This document shows positions 44,605 to 53,939 of a DNA stretch of 64,000 nucleotides, piece by piece; the stretch's first letter is position 1, and each line of letters starts with the position of its first letter. The position numbers and the translations under genes are program-made. This DNA is from Phycisphaerales bacterium UBA5793 (GTDB lineage: Bacteria; Planctomycetota; Phycisphaerae; Phycisphaerales; UBA5793), in the NCBI GenBank assembly GCA_002418285.1, contig DIDT01000024.1:40122-104121 (forward strand), given 5' to 3'. A model generated the notes under the pieces. It made no database searches. It saw only the letters and a program-made list of their open reading frames with translations, and was not told the DNA's origin.

Positions 44605-45651
44605 TCAAAACGGGGGACTGATCGCCGCCTTCAGCGGTTCGAGTGGCTCGTCGGGGTACATCTGTGCGACGTATTTGCCGTAGCCATTGTAGATTGCGGT
44701 GTCGACGAGCGTGTCCGGATCGTCGAGCAGCGTCTCTTTCGCCTGGCTCCACCGACGGTGTGGCGAGTTCGGATTGACGTTTGAGAAGAAGCCGTACTCA
44801 TTCGGCTCTGACTGGTGCCAGAATGTCTCCGGTTGTTCGCGAAGCAACTCGATCTTGACAATGCTCTTGGGGTTCTTGTACCCATACTTCCATGGGCAGA
44901 TGATCCGCACGGGCGAACCGTGTTGCTTGAGCAGGGGCTCGCCATACACGCCAGTGACGACCATCGTCAGCTCGTTCATGGCCTCATCCATTCGAAGGCC
45001 CTCGAAGTACGGCCAGGGATACCAGCCAGATTGGCGCATGCCCGGCATCTCCTTGGGACGATTGGCGGAAGTGAAGCGGACGTACTTCGCGTGCGAGGTC
45101 GGTTCAACCATCGCCAGCAACATGCTCAACTGGAAGCCGGACCACGGGACGACCATGGCCCACGTCTCAACGCAGCGAAACCGATAGACCCGTTCTTCGT
45201 GTTCGATCTTGAAGAGGTCATCAAGATCGAATGTGCGCGGCTTGGCGCACTCGCCGGTAATCTCCACTGTCCATGGCGTGACTTTGAAATCATCAACGTA
45301 CTTAAAGACCGGCCCGGCCTGACCCCCAATGAACTCGTAGAAGTTGTTCTGGCTGGCGGCCTTGAACCGCGTCGTGATCGCTCGGCCGGGGTCGTATTTC
45401 ACGTTGCGGGTCGTGGGGAAGACACCAGGACGCTGGAACGGGACTTGGATTGGGTTTTCGAGCAGCCGAGCAGCACCGTCGATGGCGTTCATCGTGTCGA
45501 GTTTGCCGCGACGCTGGGCTTCGACAAGCGCGATGCCACCGACACCAGCTGCAATTGTCCCCAGCCCGAGTTTGGCCAAAAACGATCGCCGACACATGAA
45601 GATCTTTTGATCAGTCGTTTTCTCGCGAGGCCGTTCGTCACGGATTGACAT
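44605..45651 (-). CDS. msrP: MsrP/YedY molybdopterin-dependent sulfoxide reductase
   Basis: 348 residues. A twin-arginine-like signal CRRSFLAKLGLG precedes the YedY fold (NNFYEFIGG, VEITGECAKPRTF, the cofactor Cys in RFRCVETWAMVVPW, KYGYKNPKSIVKIE). It repairs methionine sulfoxide in periplasmic proteins. The heme partner MsrQ is not in the window. The ATG at 45651 places the Tat signal at the N-terminus. Confidence 0.9.
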   Translation of the reverse strand: MSIRDERPREKTTDQKIFMCRRSFLAKLGLGTIAAGVGGIALVEAQRRGKLDTMNAIDGAARLLENPIQVPFQRPGVFPTTRNVKYDPGRAITTRFKAASQNNFYEFIGGQAGPVFKYVDDFKVTPWTVEITGECAKPRTFDLDDLFKIEHEERVYRFRCVETWAMVVPWSGFQLSMLLAMVEPTSHAKYVRFTSANRPKEMPGMRQSGWYPWPYFEGLRMDEAMNELTMVVTGVYGEPLLKQHGSPVRIICPWKYGYKNPKSIVKIELLREQPETFWHQSEPNEYGFFSNVNPNSPHRRWSQAKETLLDDPDTLVDTAIYNGYGKYVAQMYPDEPLEPLKAAISPPF

Positions 45652-45805
45652 GAGGACACCCCCGGGGCATTTCCGCCGCCAACGCCGATTGATGCCGGCC
45701 AGCCAGTCAGGATCCAGAGCATTGTAACGATTCGAAAGGCGACGTGCGGACAAAACCAAACCATTGCCGAATGTTCCGCACTACAATCGCTCGAAACAGG
45801 ACTCC

Positions 45806-46177
45806 ATGACTCGCAATTCGACCCCGATCAAGTTGTACTACGACGGGCAGTGCGGCGTCTGTCGGACGGGCGTGCGACGACTCACCCGTCTCGATTGGCT
45901 TGGCAATCTGGAGGCCATTGACTTCAATGCGCTACCCCTCGACAAGCGTCCGGTGGAAGAGTCGGTCTTTGCGGGTGGAATGCCGCTGCACACTCGAGAC
46001 GGACGACTACTCGTCGGCTTTCCAGCAATCCGCCACGCGCTTTTTCACACGCCGATCGGCATGCTTGTTGCCTGGCTTCTGTATGTGCCTGGCCTGAGTC
46101 ACTTGGGAGGCTGGGCGTATGATGCATTCGCGCGACGTCGCAAGCGCGACGGGAGCTCGCCGGCATGTCGAATTTGA
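45806..46177 (+). CDS. DCC-family thiol-disulfide oxidoreductase (DUF393)
   Basis: 123 residues. YYDGQCGVCRTGV is the DxxCxxC motif of the DCC family, thioredoxin-like. Divergent from msrP, which hints at shared redox regulation. The target is unknown. Confidence 0.85.
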   Translation: MTRNSTPIKLYYDGQCGVCRTGVRRLTRLDWLGNLEAIDFNALPLDKRPVEESVFAGGMPLHTRDGRLLVGFPAIRHALFHTPIGMLVAWLLYVPGLSHLGGWAYDAFARRRKRDGSSPACRI

Positions 46178-46203
46178 CTGTGCGGCCGACGGACGAGGCG
46201 GGA

Positions 46204-47811
46204 TCACTCGCGTGATTCGCGCTTCCAGGAGACGAAGATGCCCGTCTCGCTGCGCTCGGGCGTCGGTTGAGTGACGCGCCAGCGGATGTCGGAGACAGCC
46301 GACAAGAGTTCACCGAGGGCCGACAGCTCTGCGAGGCCCTTGCTTTCCGCATTTTCGTTGACGGCCGGCCATTGTTTCAGCAGTGCCGCCAATCGACTTC
46401 CCACAATAACGCCGCGCGCCTGTGTCGATGAGCTCTTACGGCACTGAGGCACCACGGACTGTAGCTTGGCCACGATGCGCCGCTGACACGCCTCGTCTGT
46501 CGACGCCACCCACCAGCTGCGATCGTTCCCTTGCACGCTCGACCACACGACGCGTTCCGGCCAGGTGCCGGTCAAGCCGAGCTTCTCCAGTTGCAGCCCC
46601 GCACCTCGCCACTCCGCCACGCGCAACGCATCCGGCGCCTCTCCCGTGTACGAGACGGCCGGCGGCGGAGTGAGCGCGGCCTGGTTGCGCTGGTTTTCGG
46701 ATAGTCGCGTCGTCGCGTGTCCCATGAATTCGTCAAGTTCGCCAACGGCATTGGCTGGCTGGCGCATCTCGATGCCGACTGTCATTGCGGGAATGCCGGC
46801 CCCGGAGCTTCCAGACGAATCGGGCATCTCGATCACCGTGAACATCGTTGGGCCAAGATGGTTGAGCAGAGCAGGCTTGGCCCGTGCGATGGGTACAAGC
46901 ACCAGTGGGCCGGGACCGGTCCGACGCTCGCATGAAGGGTCGTCGGCATCCGGCGTCCGCTCAATGCCGACGAAAATGGCGTTTTCGGCGAGGGTACCGA
47001 GCAGGCCGAGGTTGATTGCGTCGCCGCGATCGTGCTCACCCCCTCGTGGCTCATGCTTGGAGGCGAAGTTGAGGGACATGTGGTCAGTTTGGATTTTTGC
47101 GGAGCCCGCCTGCCATTGCCCAGTGGACGACCCACGTTTGAACATGCCGAAGTCACCCGGGCCGACGCCCCGGGCCTCGCGAAACTCATCATCATCCGCT
47201 AGCGCCGCTCCCATCGACTTGGCAAGCATCGACCGCAGAAGCGCCTCCCCTTTGTCCGCCGTCAGATAGAACCGACCGTCCACATACGCGAAGCGAAGAT
47301 CACCGCTTCCCGCAACATACAGAGGCGTTTCATCGACGAACTCGCGTACGCGCCCGTCGAGCATTTTCAGAAGTTCTTTGGCAAACGGCTCATCCACCCT
47401 TGCCATGAGCACCCAGCGACTGAAGTCCGGCGCTTCGTCGCGCCGTCCGTGCCTCTCGTGTTCCTGGTTCGTCACCAGCGTCACGCGCCGGCTGACCAGC
47501 ATGTCAAACAGTTTGGAAGATTCGACTCCGGTGGCGGCAGCCAAATCGCGCCAGGATTTTCCACTCTGGCACGTCTCGTAGAATGCCCTGAGCCCGGGCC
47601 CCAGGCTCGAGCCCATTAATCCCTTCAAGCTCTCGCCAGCCTCGACGAAGCAGAAATACTGAGTTATGTTCGATGGAACATATCTCGCGTCTTCGAATGG
47701 GTCGGGAAATGCTTCGCCTCCTCGGGCTGGCGGCGCGGCCCACACAATGACCGACAGCATCATCGCTGCAAGCGACGCCGCGCAAAGCCGGGATGGGCGA
47801 ACTCCGCTCAC
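46204..47811 (-). CDS. large exported hypothetical protein of a sigma-factor unit
   Basis: 535 residues from a GTG at 47811, three bases after the anti-sigma-like gene. A signal peptide ends near PARGG. The mature part is mixed helix/strand without a family I recognise; it has a repeated segment style seen in planctomycete DUF3352-like proteins but I cannot confirm it. It is convergent with the DCC gene. Confidence 0.68.
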   Translation of the reverse strand: MSGVRPSRLCAASLAAMMLSVIVWAAPPARGGEAFPDPFEDARYVPSNITQYFCFVEAGESLKGLMGSSLGPGLRAFYETCQSGKSWRDLAAATGVESSKLFDMLVSRRVTLVTNQEHERHGRRDEAPDFSRWVLMARVDEPFAKELLKMLDGRVREFVDETPLYVAGSGDLRFAYVDGRFYLTADKGEALLRSMLAKSMGAALADDDEFREARGVGPGDFGMFKRGSSTGQWQAGSAKIQTDHMSLNFASKHEPRGGEHDRGDAINLGLLGTLAENAIFVGIERTPDADDPSCERRTGPGPLVLVPIARAKPALLNHLGPTMFTVIEMPDSSGSSGAGIPAMTVGIEMRQPANAVGELDEFMGHATTRLSENQRNQAALTPPPAVSYTGEAPDALRVAEWRGAGLQLEKLGLTGTWPERVVWSSVQGNDRSWWVASTDEACQRRIVAKLQSVVPQCRKSSSTQARGVIVGSRLAALLKQWPAVNENAESKGLAELSALGELLSAVSDIRWRVTQPTPERSETGIFVSWKRESRE

Positions 47812-47814
47812 GGT

Positions 47815-48510
47815 TTACACAATCCCCAGATCCTTGTAGATCGCTTTGAGGCTCTCGACATCGATCTGATCATCAAACAGGTCTTCCAGATCGTTGGCGG
47901 GGGGGGTCACGGGCTCGAGCAGCGCTCGTTTTGGCGCGGGAAGGGGCGTTGCGGCGGCAGGGGGCGGCCCCGCTTTGAAAGAGGAAGCGGTTGGAGACGG
48001 GCTTACATCGGGCTCGGCCAGCGTGGTGCCGACCTCAAGCATGAGACCCCGCATGCTATCGAACGGGTCCATCTGGATCGGAAGAGACTCGATGACCCGC
48101 TCAAAACGATGCGCCGTTTCGACGGGCTGGCTCGCGCCAGAGTGGACGAGCGACGATCGCGCCCACATTCCAATTACGAAGGCAAACGCAAGCACTGCTG
48201 CGGTCGACAGTCGTCGCGTCAAGAGCGCAAAACGATGATGGCGGCGATCAAACTGATTTGGATCCAGTCCGAGTCGATTCAGGATGCGGAGGGTCTGGTC
48301 CGGGGCGGGCGAGGAGTGGCGCATTTCGTCGATCCACTCTCGATCTCGCGCCAGATCTTCAAGAACCGATGCATCGCGCAGTACTTCGTCGAGCATTTGC
48401 TTCGCCGGACGTCCCTTGCCATGCGCGTCGAAATAGGCATCGATGGCGGGGGGCGACGATTCGTCGCGCCGAGGTTGCTCTTCGGGATGGCGTCTCGCGG
48501 ACTTGCTCAT
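47815..48510 (-). CDS. anti-sigma-factor-like membrane protein (2)
   Basis: 231 residues. A soluble N-terminal half, one membrane helix (LSTAAVLAFAFVIGMWA), a Pro/Ala-rich periplasmic stretch and an acidic end (NDLEDLFDDQIDVES). It overlaps the sigma gene as ATGA. No zinc finger. Anti-sigma role inferred from position. Confidence 0.72.
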   Translation of the reverse strand: MSKSARRHPEEQPRRDESSPPAIDAYFDAHGKGRPAKQMLDEVLRDASVLEDLARDREWIDEMRHSSPAPDQTLRILNRLGLDPNQFDRRHHRFALLTRRLSTAAVLAFAFVIGMWARSSLVHSGASQPVETAHRFERVIESLPIQMDPFDSMRGLMLEVGTTLAEPDVSPSPTASSFKAGPPPAAATPLPAPKRALLEPVTPPANDLEDLFDDQIDVESLKAIYKDLGIV

Positions 48511-49127
48511 GCCGTTTGCACTGCCTCACTCCCGGCGGTTGCATGCTTGGGATTGCGTGCGTCAGGTGCATCAAGCATTTCCGCCTGTTCGATCACTTCG
48601 CGCATCTTTCGGCGGGCGCGATGCAGGTGGCTCTTGATCGTGCCCTCGGGCATGCTTAGGTAGAGCGAGATATCCGAGATCGACCATTCCTGCTGGTGGA
48701 ACAGAAGGACAATTTCGCGCTGCGCATCACCCAGGCTGGCGAGCCCCAGCGCCACCGCCTGTCGGGCGTTGACGCGAGTCTCCATTCCGAGCGCGTCATG
48801 CTCGGGCGAGTTCCCGTCACTGCGCCACGCGCTCACAATATCCGTTTCGGCGATCGGGTGGAACTTCTGAACCCAGTTTACATAAAGCCGCTTGGCGATG
48901 GTGAACAGCCAGGTCGAGAAGCGATACTTCGGATCGAAGCGATCGAGGTTCTTGAGCACGCGCACAAACGCTTCCTGCACCACGTCTTCGGCCACTTCCG
49001 GTCGACCTGACATGCGCAGCATGAACGCGTAGAGCGACTCCTGGTGAGCCCGGATCAGTCCAGCGACAGCTTCGGCATCACCGGACTTGGCTCGCTTGAT
49101 GAGTTGCTGCTCTTGGGCGCGTAGCAT
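48507..49127 (-). CDS. ECF-type sigma factor (2)
   Basis: 206 residues. Region 2 is VAEDVVQEAFVRVLKNLDRF and FSTWLFTIAKRLYVNW; region 4 is REIVLLFHQQEWSISDISLYLSMPEGTIKSHLHRAR. The ATG at 49127 has AGAGG before it; an in-frame TTG at 49145 is less likely. It heads the sigma/anti-sigma/secreted-protein unit. Confidence 0.9.
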   Translation of the reverse strand: MLRAQEQQLIKRAKSGDAEAVAGLIRAHQESLYAFMLRMSGRPEVAEDVVQEAFVRVLKNLDRFDPKYRFSTWLFTIAKRLYVNWVQKFHPIAETDIVSAWRSDGNSPEHDALGMETRVNARQAVALGLASLGDAQREIVLLFHQQEWSISDISLYLSMPEGTIKSHLHRARRKMREVIEQAEMLDAPDARNPKHATAGSEAVQTA

Positions 49128-49283
49128 GCGGTGCCTCTGTGACAAGAAGTCAACGTTCCTGATACCGCGTCAAACATGGGTCGTTGCGGTCTCAGGAGGA
49201 TACCCGATGATCCCACCTTAATGCAACCCCCATGTTTGGGGATGCAGTCAATTCCTTGAGAAATCGACCTCCTGCTGCCCCCG

Positions 49284-49799
49284 ATGCTTTCCCACTTTGA
49301 CCAAAGCCCTGGTGCTGGAACAACGAGGCTCGTGATCGGCATATCGGCGTCACGCCGATTTCGAGGCCTTCAACAACGCTGGCTCGCGTCGCGGACTCGA
49401 GAAGCCTGTAGAGTCCTCGGCGTGGGAAGTGGGGAGATCTCGATCCGCCTGGCCGATGACGGCGAAATGAGCCGGTTGCACCTGCAACACAAGGGGGTTG
49501 CCGGGCCGACTGATGTTCTCACCTTTGACTTTGAGGCTCCAGCTGATTCTGATCGCGTCCATGTCGAGGTGGAAATCATCGTCGGGGCTGAGGTGGCGCT
49601 CCGCGAGGCGGTGAAGCGTGATCATCCACCCGCCGTGGAGGCTCTCCTCTACATCACCCATGGCCTGCTTCACTGCCTGGGACACGATGACCATGATCCA
49701 AAGCGGGCGGCTGCCATGCACCGACGGGAGGATCAGGTTCTCAACTCGCTTGGCGTCGGCCCGGCGTACCACACCGGGAATCAACGCCGGTCCCGCTGA
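49284..49799 (+). CDS. ybeY: endoribonuclease YbeY
   Basis: 171 residues. The zinc-binding HGLLHCLGHDDH motif near residue 125 identifies YbeY, which matures 16S rRNA ends. The first 25 residues diverge from the family. It precedes the CBS-domain gene, a common pairing. Confidence 0.9.
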   Translation: MLSHFDQSPGAGTTRLVIGISASRRFRGLQQRWLASRTREACRVLGVGSGEISIRLADDGEMSRLHLQHKGVAGPTDVLTFDFEAPADSDRVHVEVEIIVGAEVALREAVKRDHPPAVEALLYITHGLLHCLGHDDHDPKRAAAMHRREDQVLNSLGVGPAYHTGNQRRSR

Positions 49800-49909
49800 C
49801 GACTATCATGCACTGTCGGCTTGATCCCTCGCGCCGGGCGATCGGGAACGAGCTGGAGGCCCCGCCCGGGCCGATCACGCGGCTGGGCAGGTTTTGGATC
49901 GCTTGAGCC

Positions 49910-51220
49910 GTGAACGAGGTCCGCACTTCGGTGTCAGATCCCTGGATATGGTTGGCGCTCGTCTCAGCCCTCGGAGGCGGGTACTTGTCGGCTTTGCAGC
50001 TTTGTCTCGAGGACTTCACGCGCGGTGAACTCGAAAGCCACCTCGGAGGCAGCCAGAACGCGACCCGGCTGGCGTGGCTCATGGAGCATCTTGACGATCT
50101 GATACTCGCCGTTGCGATCTGGCGACGAGCGTCGGCGGTTGTGCTTCTCGCCAGTGTGCTGGCCGCCTTCGCTCTGGGGAGCGAGCATCCGACCTGGGCG
50201 ATCATCGGCTGGTCCTTTGGTGTGTTCCTGTGGATCTGGATCGCGCACATTGGTCTGGCATGGGCGATATCCGATCACATCGCCGCCCCGGTGGTTGCCG
50301 GGTCGCTGCGCGTTCTTCCGCTGTTGCACGTGTCGATGATTCCGTTCATTGCCCCGCTGAACTGGCTCAACGAGGTGGTGCGACGTCTGGTCGGCGCGGA
50401 ATTGCGTGATGATCTCGAAGACGAACTCCGTCAGGTCATGGAGGAGGGAGAGCGCGAGGGTCACATCACCGGCACGGAAAAGGAAATGATCGAAGCGATC
50501 GTTGACTTCCGCACCTGTACGGTCGGCGAGATCATGACGCCGCGCATTGACGTCGACGGGCTCGAACTCACCGACGACCTTCAGGCTGTCAAACAGAAAG
50601 TCATTGAAGACGGGCACTCACGTTTTCCCGTCTACATCGACAGCCTCGACCACATCGTTGGCGTGCTCTATGCCAAAGATCTGCTGCCGTTTGTTGGAGA
50701 AGACTCGACTGACTTCCGGCTCAAGCCACTGTTGCGGCAGGCCATCCTGGTGCCGGAGTCGCGCCGCATCAGTGACCTGCTGGTGGAGTTCCGCAACGAA
50801 CAGGTGCACATGGCCATTGTTCTCGATGAGTACGGCGGTACTGCGGGACTTGTGACCATCGAGGACATCGTCGAGGAGATTGTCGGCGAAATTCGAGATG
50901 AGCACGACATTGACGATCTTCCGGAACCTGAGGTCACGCGAAACGAAGACGGAACTGCGGACGTGGATGGGCGTGTGCGCGTCAGCGACTTGAACGACGA
51001 ACTGTCGCTCAGTCTGCCCGAGGACGAAGACTACGACACGGTAGCCGGATGGGTGTTTGCCAGCCTTGGCCGCATCCCCGCGGCGAACGAAGTCTTTCGG
51101 ATTGGTGCGATTGAAGTGACCGTTCTGGATGTTGAGCGGACAAGACTGCGTCGGATTCGCATCAGAATTCTAAGTGATGAAGAATCGCCCGTTACGGCTG
51201 ACTCCAGCGGATCCAAGTAG
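49910..51220 (+). CDS. CNNM/CorC-type membrane protein with CBS domains
   Basis: 436 residues from a GTG at 49910. A membrane part of about four helices (1-160) is followed by a CBS pair (about 195-320; IMTPRID, SRFPVYIDSLDHIVGVLYAKDL, DEYGGTAGLVTIEDIVEEIVGEI) and a CorC/HlyC transporter-associated domain. Linked to magnesium efflux in related proteins. Confidence 0.88.
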   Translation: MNEVRTSVSDPWIWLALVSALGGGYLSALQLCLEDFTRGELESHLGGSQNATRLAWLMEHLDDLILAVAIWRRASAVVLLASVLAAFALGSEHPTWAIIGWSFGVFLWIWIAHIGLAWAISDHIAAPVVAGSLRVLPLLHVSMIPFIAPLNWLNEVVRRLVGAELRDDLEDELRQVMEEGEREGHITGTEKEMIEAIVDFRTCTVGEIMTPRIDVDGLELTDDLQAVKQKVIEDGHSRFPVYIDSLDHIVGVLYAKDLLPFVGEDSTDFRLKPLLRQAILVPESRRISDLLVEFRNEQVHMAIVLDEYGGTAGLVTIEDIVEEIVGEIRDEHDIDDLPEPEVTRNEDGTADVDGRVRVSDLNDELSLSLPEDEDYDTVAGWVFASLGRIPAANEVFRIGAIEVTVLDVERTRLRRIRIRILSDEESPVTADSSGSK

Positions 51221-51234
51221 GTCGTGTTTTCTCG

Positions 51235-51252
51235 AACTCCGAACGGAGTTTT
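51235..51252 (+). terminator. weak candidate terminator after the CBS gene
   Basis: AACTCC/GGAGTT stem (51235-51240 with 51245-51250), loop GAAC, then TT. Confidence 0.35.
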
Positions 51253-51368
51253 CCCAGAGACCGTCGATGCCTTCATGCGAGGTCTTGGAGAAATCGCGGC
51301 TCGTTACGCGATCGCCAGCGGGGCGAACGTCGTGGGCACAACGTGAAACAAGAACGTGCATGTCGCTG

Positions 51369-52730
51369 CTAAACCACCCCCTGTTCGAGCATGGCTTGAG
51401 CAACCCGCAGGAACCCGGCGATGTTGGCCCCGAGCACGTAATCGCCCGGCGCATCGTATTCCGCCGCCGTGCGGGCACAGGTACTGTGAATGTTGTGCAT
51501 GATCTTGCGCAACTCCTGATCGACGATTTCTCTCGACCAGACCTGGCGCTGGCTGTTTTGCGCCATCTCGAGGCCGGAAGTGGCAACACCGCCTGCATTC
51601 GCGGCCTTGCCAGGAGCGTAGAGCACCTTGGCGGCGCGAAAGATCTCGATGGCGTCCGGAGCTGTCGGCATGTTGGCGCCTTCGGTCACGAGCTTGATGC
51701 CGTTCCTCACAAGATGTTTCGCGTCCTCTCCCAGAATCTCGTTCTGTGTTGCACATGGGAACGCCGCGTCCGCTTTCACGTTCCACATCGGGTTTGCTCC
51801 CTGTGCGGCTTCCGTAAACGTAGCGTTGCGGTAGCGCTCCGCATACTCAGAGATTCGGCCGCGCCGCTTGTTCTTGAGGTCCATTACCCAGTCGAGTTTT
51901 TCAAGTGTGATCCCTTCAGGATCGTGGATGAAGCCGCTCGAATCGGACATGGCCACGACTTTGGCCCGCTCCTCAATGAGCTTCTGGATAGCATACTGCG
52001 CGACGTTTCCGGAGCCGGAAACAAGGCATACCTTGCCTGCCAGGGAATCGCCGCGCGAGGTCAGCATCTCGGAGGCAAAGTAGACTAATCCATAGCCCGT
52101 GGCCTCGGCGCGAATGTTGCTGCCTCCCCAGAGCAGACCCTTGCCGGTCAGCGTGCCAGTGAATTCGTTGCGCAGACGCTTGTATTGACCAAACAGGTAA
52201 CCGATCTCTCTGCCACCAACCCCAATGTCCCCCGCGGGAACATCGGTATCGGGTCCGATGTGTCGGAAGAGCTCGGTCATGAAACTCTGACAGAATCGCA
52301 TGACTTCGTTGTCGGAGCGTCCCTTGGGATCGAAATTCGAACCGCCTTTGCCTCCCCCCAGGTTCAGTCCGGTCAGCGAGTTCTTGAACACCTGTTCGAA
52401 TCCGAGGAACTTCAGGATGCTCCGACTTACGCTGGGATGGAATCGCAAGCCGCCCTTGTAGGGACCCAGGGCGCTATTGAACTCAATGCGGTAGCCCCGA
52501 TTGACCTGCACCTGGCCCTTGTCGTCGTGCCAAGCCACCCGAAACGACAGCGTGCGCTCGGGTTCGATCAGCCGCTCGAGAATCCGCTCCCTCTCGAATT
52601 CGGGGTGACGCCCAATCGCTGGTCCCATGGAGTGCAACACCTCATCCACAGCCTGGAGGAACTCGGGCTGCGTCGGATTGCGTTGATGCGCGTATTCCAA
52701 CACGCGTGCGACGTACGCTGCGTTCAACAT
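51369..52730 (-). CDS. gdhA: NADP-type glutamate dehydrogenase
   Basis: 453 residues. It interconverts glutamate with 2-oxoglutarate and ammonia. GPYKGGLRFHPSV and LNLGGGKGGSNFDPKG hold the catalytic Lys region, VPAGDIGVGGREIG follows, and SGSGNVAQYA is the nucleotide motif, all typical of the hexameric NADP class. The ATG at 52730 has AAGGGGC upstream. Confidence 0.95.
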   Translation of the reverse strand: MLNAAYVARVLEYAHQRNPTQPEFLQAVDEVLHSMGPAIGRHPEFERERILERLIEPERTLSFRVAWHDDKGQVQVNRGYRIEFNSALGPYKGGLRFHPSVSRSILKFLGFEQVFKNSLTGLNLGGGKGGSNFDPKGRSDNEVMRFCQSFMTELFRHIGPDTDVPAGDIGVGGREIGYLFGQYKRLRNEFTGTLTGKGLLWGGSNIRAEATGYGLVYFASEMLTSRGDSLAGKVCLVSGSGNVAQYAIQKLIEERAKVVAMSDSSGFIHDPEGITLEKLDWVMDLKNKRRGRISEYAERYRNATFTEAAQGANPMWNVKADAAFPCATQNEILGEDAKHLVRNGIKLVTEGANMPTAPDAIEIFRAAKVLYAPGKAANAGGVATSGLEMAQNSQRQVWSREIVDQELRKIMHNIHSTCARTAAEYDAPGDYVLGANIAGFLRVAQAMLEQGVV

Positions 52731-52787
52731 TGATAGCCCCTTTTCGCCGAGGATCGTGGGCTGCACGGAGGTGGTGCGGCAACTCTT

Positions 52788-52815
52788 AGTATACGGGAAA
52801 CACCTGAGAGAACAA
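52788..52815 (-). promoter_or_regulatory. candidate gdhA promoter
   Basis: On the minus strand TTGTTC (52815-52810), a 16-nt spacer and TATACT (52793-52788), about 58 nt before the gdhA ATG. Confidence 0.55.
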
Positions 52816-52869
52816 GGGTTCCGCATACCCCCAATTTGGCGGGGTCGGGATGCTTTGGGCGGTGTTTAG

Positions 52870-52904
52870 AAAAGGAACCTCGCCCCTTTTTTGAGGGGCG
52901 AGGT
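52870..52904 (-). terminator. intrinsic terminator of secreted gene F
   Basis: A 10-bp stem ACCTCGCCCC/GGGGCGAGGT (52904-52895 with 52886-52877 on the minus strand) followed by TTCCTTTT. Confidence 0.85.
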
Positions 52905-52949
52905 CATTGATCTCAGTAGAGATCGGTCATCGGGTTCGGACGAACCTGA

Positions 52950-53939
52950 TTACGGGATCTGACCAACGGTGCTCGCTTCGCATGGACTGGCCACCGTTAC
53001 GAGCTGAACAAATCCACCGCAGGCTCCAGCGCCGACGGCGCGTCCAATGCTGCCCGCCCCGTTGCCGGTGCCGATGGTGCGGACCAGTTGCAGGTTGCGG
53101 GTGCCAAGGCCGAGCTGCGTACCCGCGCACGCGCCGCTGTTGATGGTGAAGCTGCCGGTGTTGCTGGCGAAGACGATGCCCTGGGTCTTGTTGGGCTGAG
53201 CGCCGGCCCAGTTGACGTCGATGTTGCCCGGGCAGGTACCCGAGATGTCGCAGGTGTAGCCGCCACCGCCGCTGCCGAGACCGGTCACGGAAATGTCGTC
53301 GTAGTACTGCGGGGTGCCGAGTGTGAAGAGGTCGATGTTGGCGATCTCGGGGAATCCAGCGTCGACGAAGAGGACGCCAGTCGAGAGTTCGACGTTGTTG
53401 TAGTAGGTGGTGATCGTGTCGTTATCGATGTCGACTTCGCAACGAATCTCAACCCACTGGTCAAACGCGATGGGCGGGAAGTTGGTTTCGGTACGGAGAT
53501 CGTCCGCAACTGTTCCCGGGCCGCCGCCTGCATCACCTTCAAAGTCGAACTGCACTTCGATGCACCAGTCGTACGGGCCGCCGTGGTTGTAGACGTTCTG
53601 GAAGATGAAGTAGCAGTCAGAAATGAATCCGCCGACGGGGATGTAGATCCACGCCGAAATGGTGCCCGAACCGCTGGTCAAGCCGGTGAACGGGTGAATC
53701 GCATCATCGGCGCCTTCGGAGAGGAGCGACAAGCTTCCGTTGTGGGCATAGGTCGATGACGCGCTGCCGCAGACGGCTTCCAGGTCATCCCAGCCGGTCC
53801 ATCCACCGACGTGGAAGAGGACTTGGCCGTTGGAATAGCCTTCAAAATCATCGCTCCAATCCTGGCTGAGTGCGGTGTTGCACAGTCCGGCGACTCCAAA
53901 CGCCATTGCCAGTCCAAATCCTGTCAGTTTGCCTTTCAT
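52950..53939 (-). CDS. secreted LamG-like protein F with the shared 4-Cys C-terminal module
   Basis: 329 residues. A signal peptide ends near NTALSQ. Residues about 27-225 resemble a concanavalin/LamG-type domain (WSDDFEGYSNGQ, SGSGTISAWIYIPVGG, DQWVEIRCEVDIDNDTITTYYN). The last 100 residues are the module: SGTCPG, WAGAQPNKTQ, NTGSFTI, GACAGTQLGLGTRNLQ, GTGNGAG, ACGGFVQLV, PCEASTVGQIP at the stop. A binding role for the first domain is plausible but unproven. Confidence 0.85.
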   Translation of the reverse strand: MKGKLTGFGLAMAFGVAGLCNTALSQDWSDDFEGYSNGQVLFHVGGWTGWDDLEAVCGSASSTYAHNGSLSLLSEGADDAIHPFTGLTSGSGTISAWIYIPVGGFISDCYFIFQNVYNHGGPYDWCIEVQFDFEGDAGGGPGTVADDLRTETNFPPIAFDQWVEIRCEVDIDNDTITTYYNNVELSTGVLFVDAGFPEIANIDLFTLGTPQYYDDISVTGLGSGGGGYTCDISGTCPGNIDVNWAGAQPNKTQGIVFASNTGSFTINSGACAGTQLGLGTRNLQLVRTIGTGNGAGSIGRAVGAGACGGFVQLVTVASPCEASTVGQIP

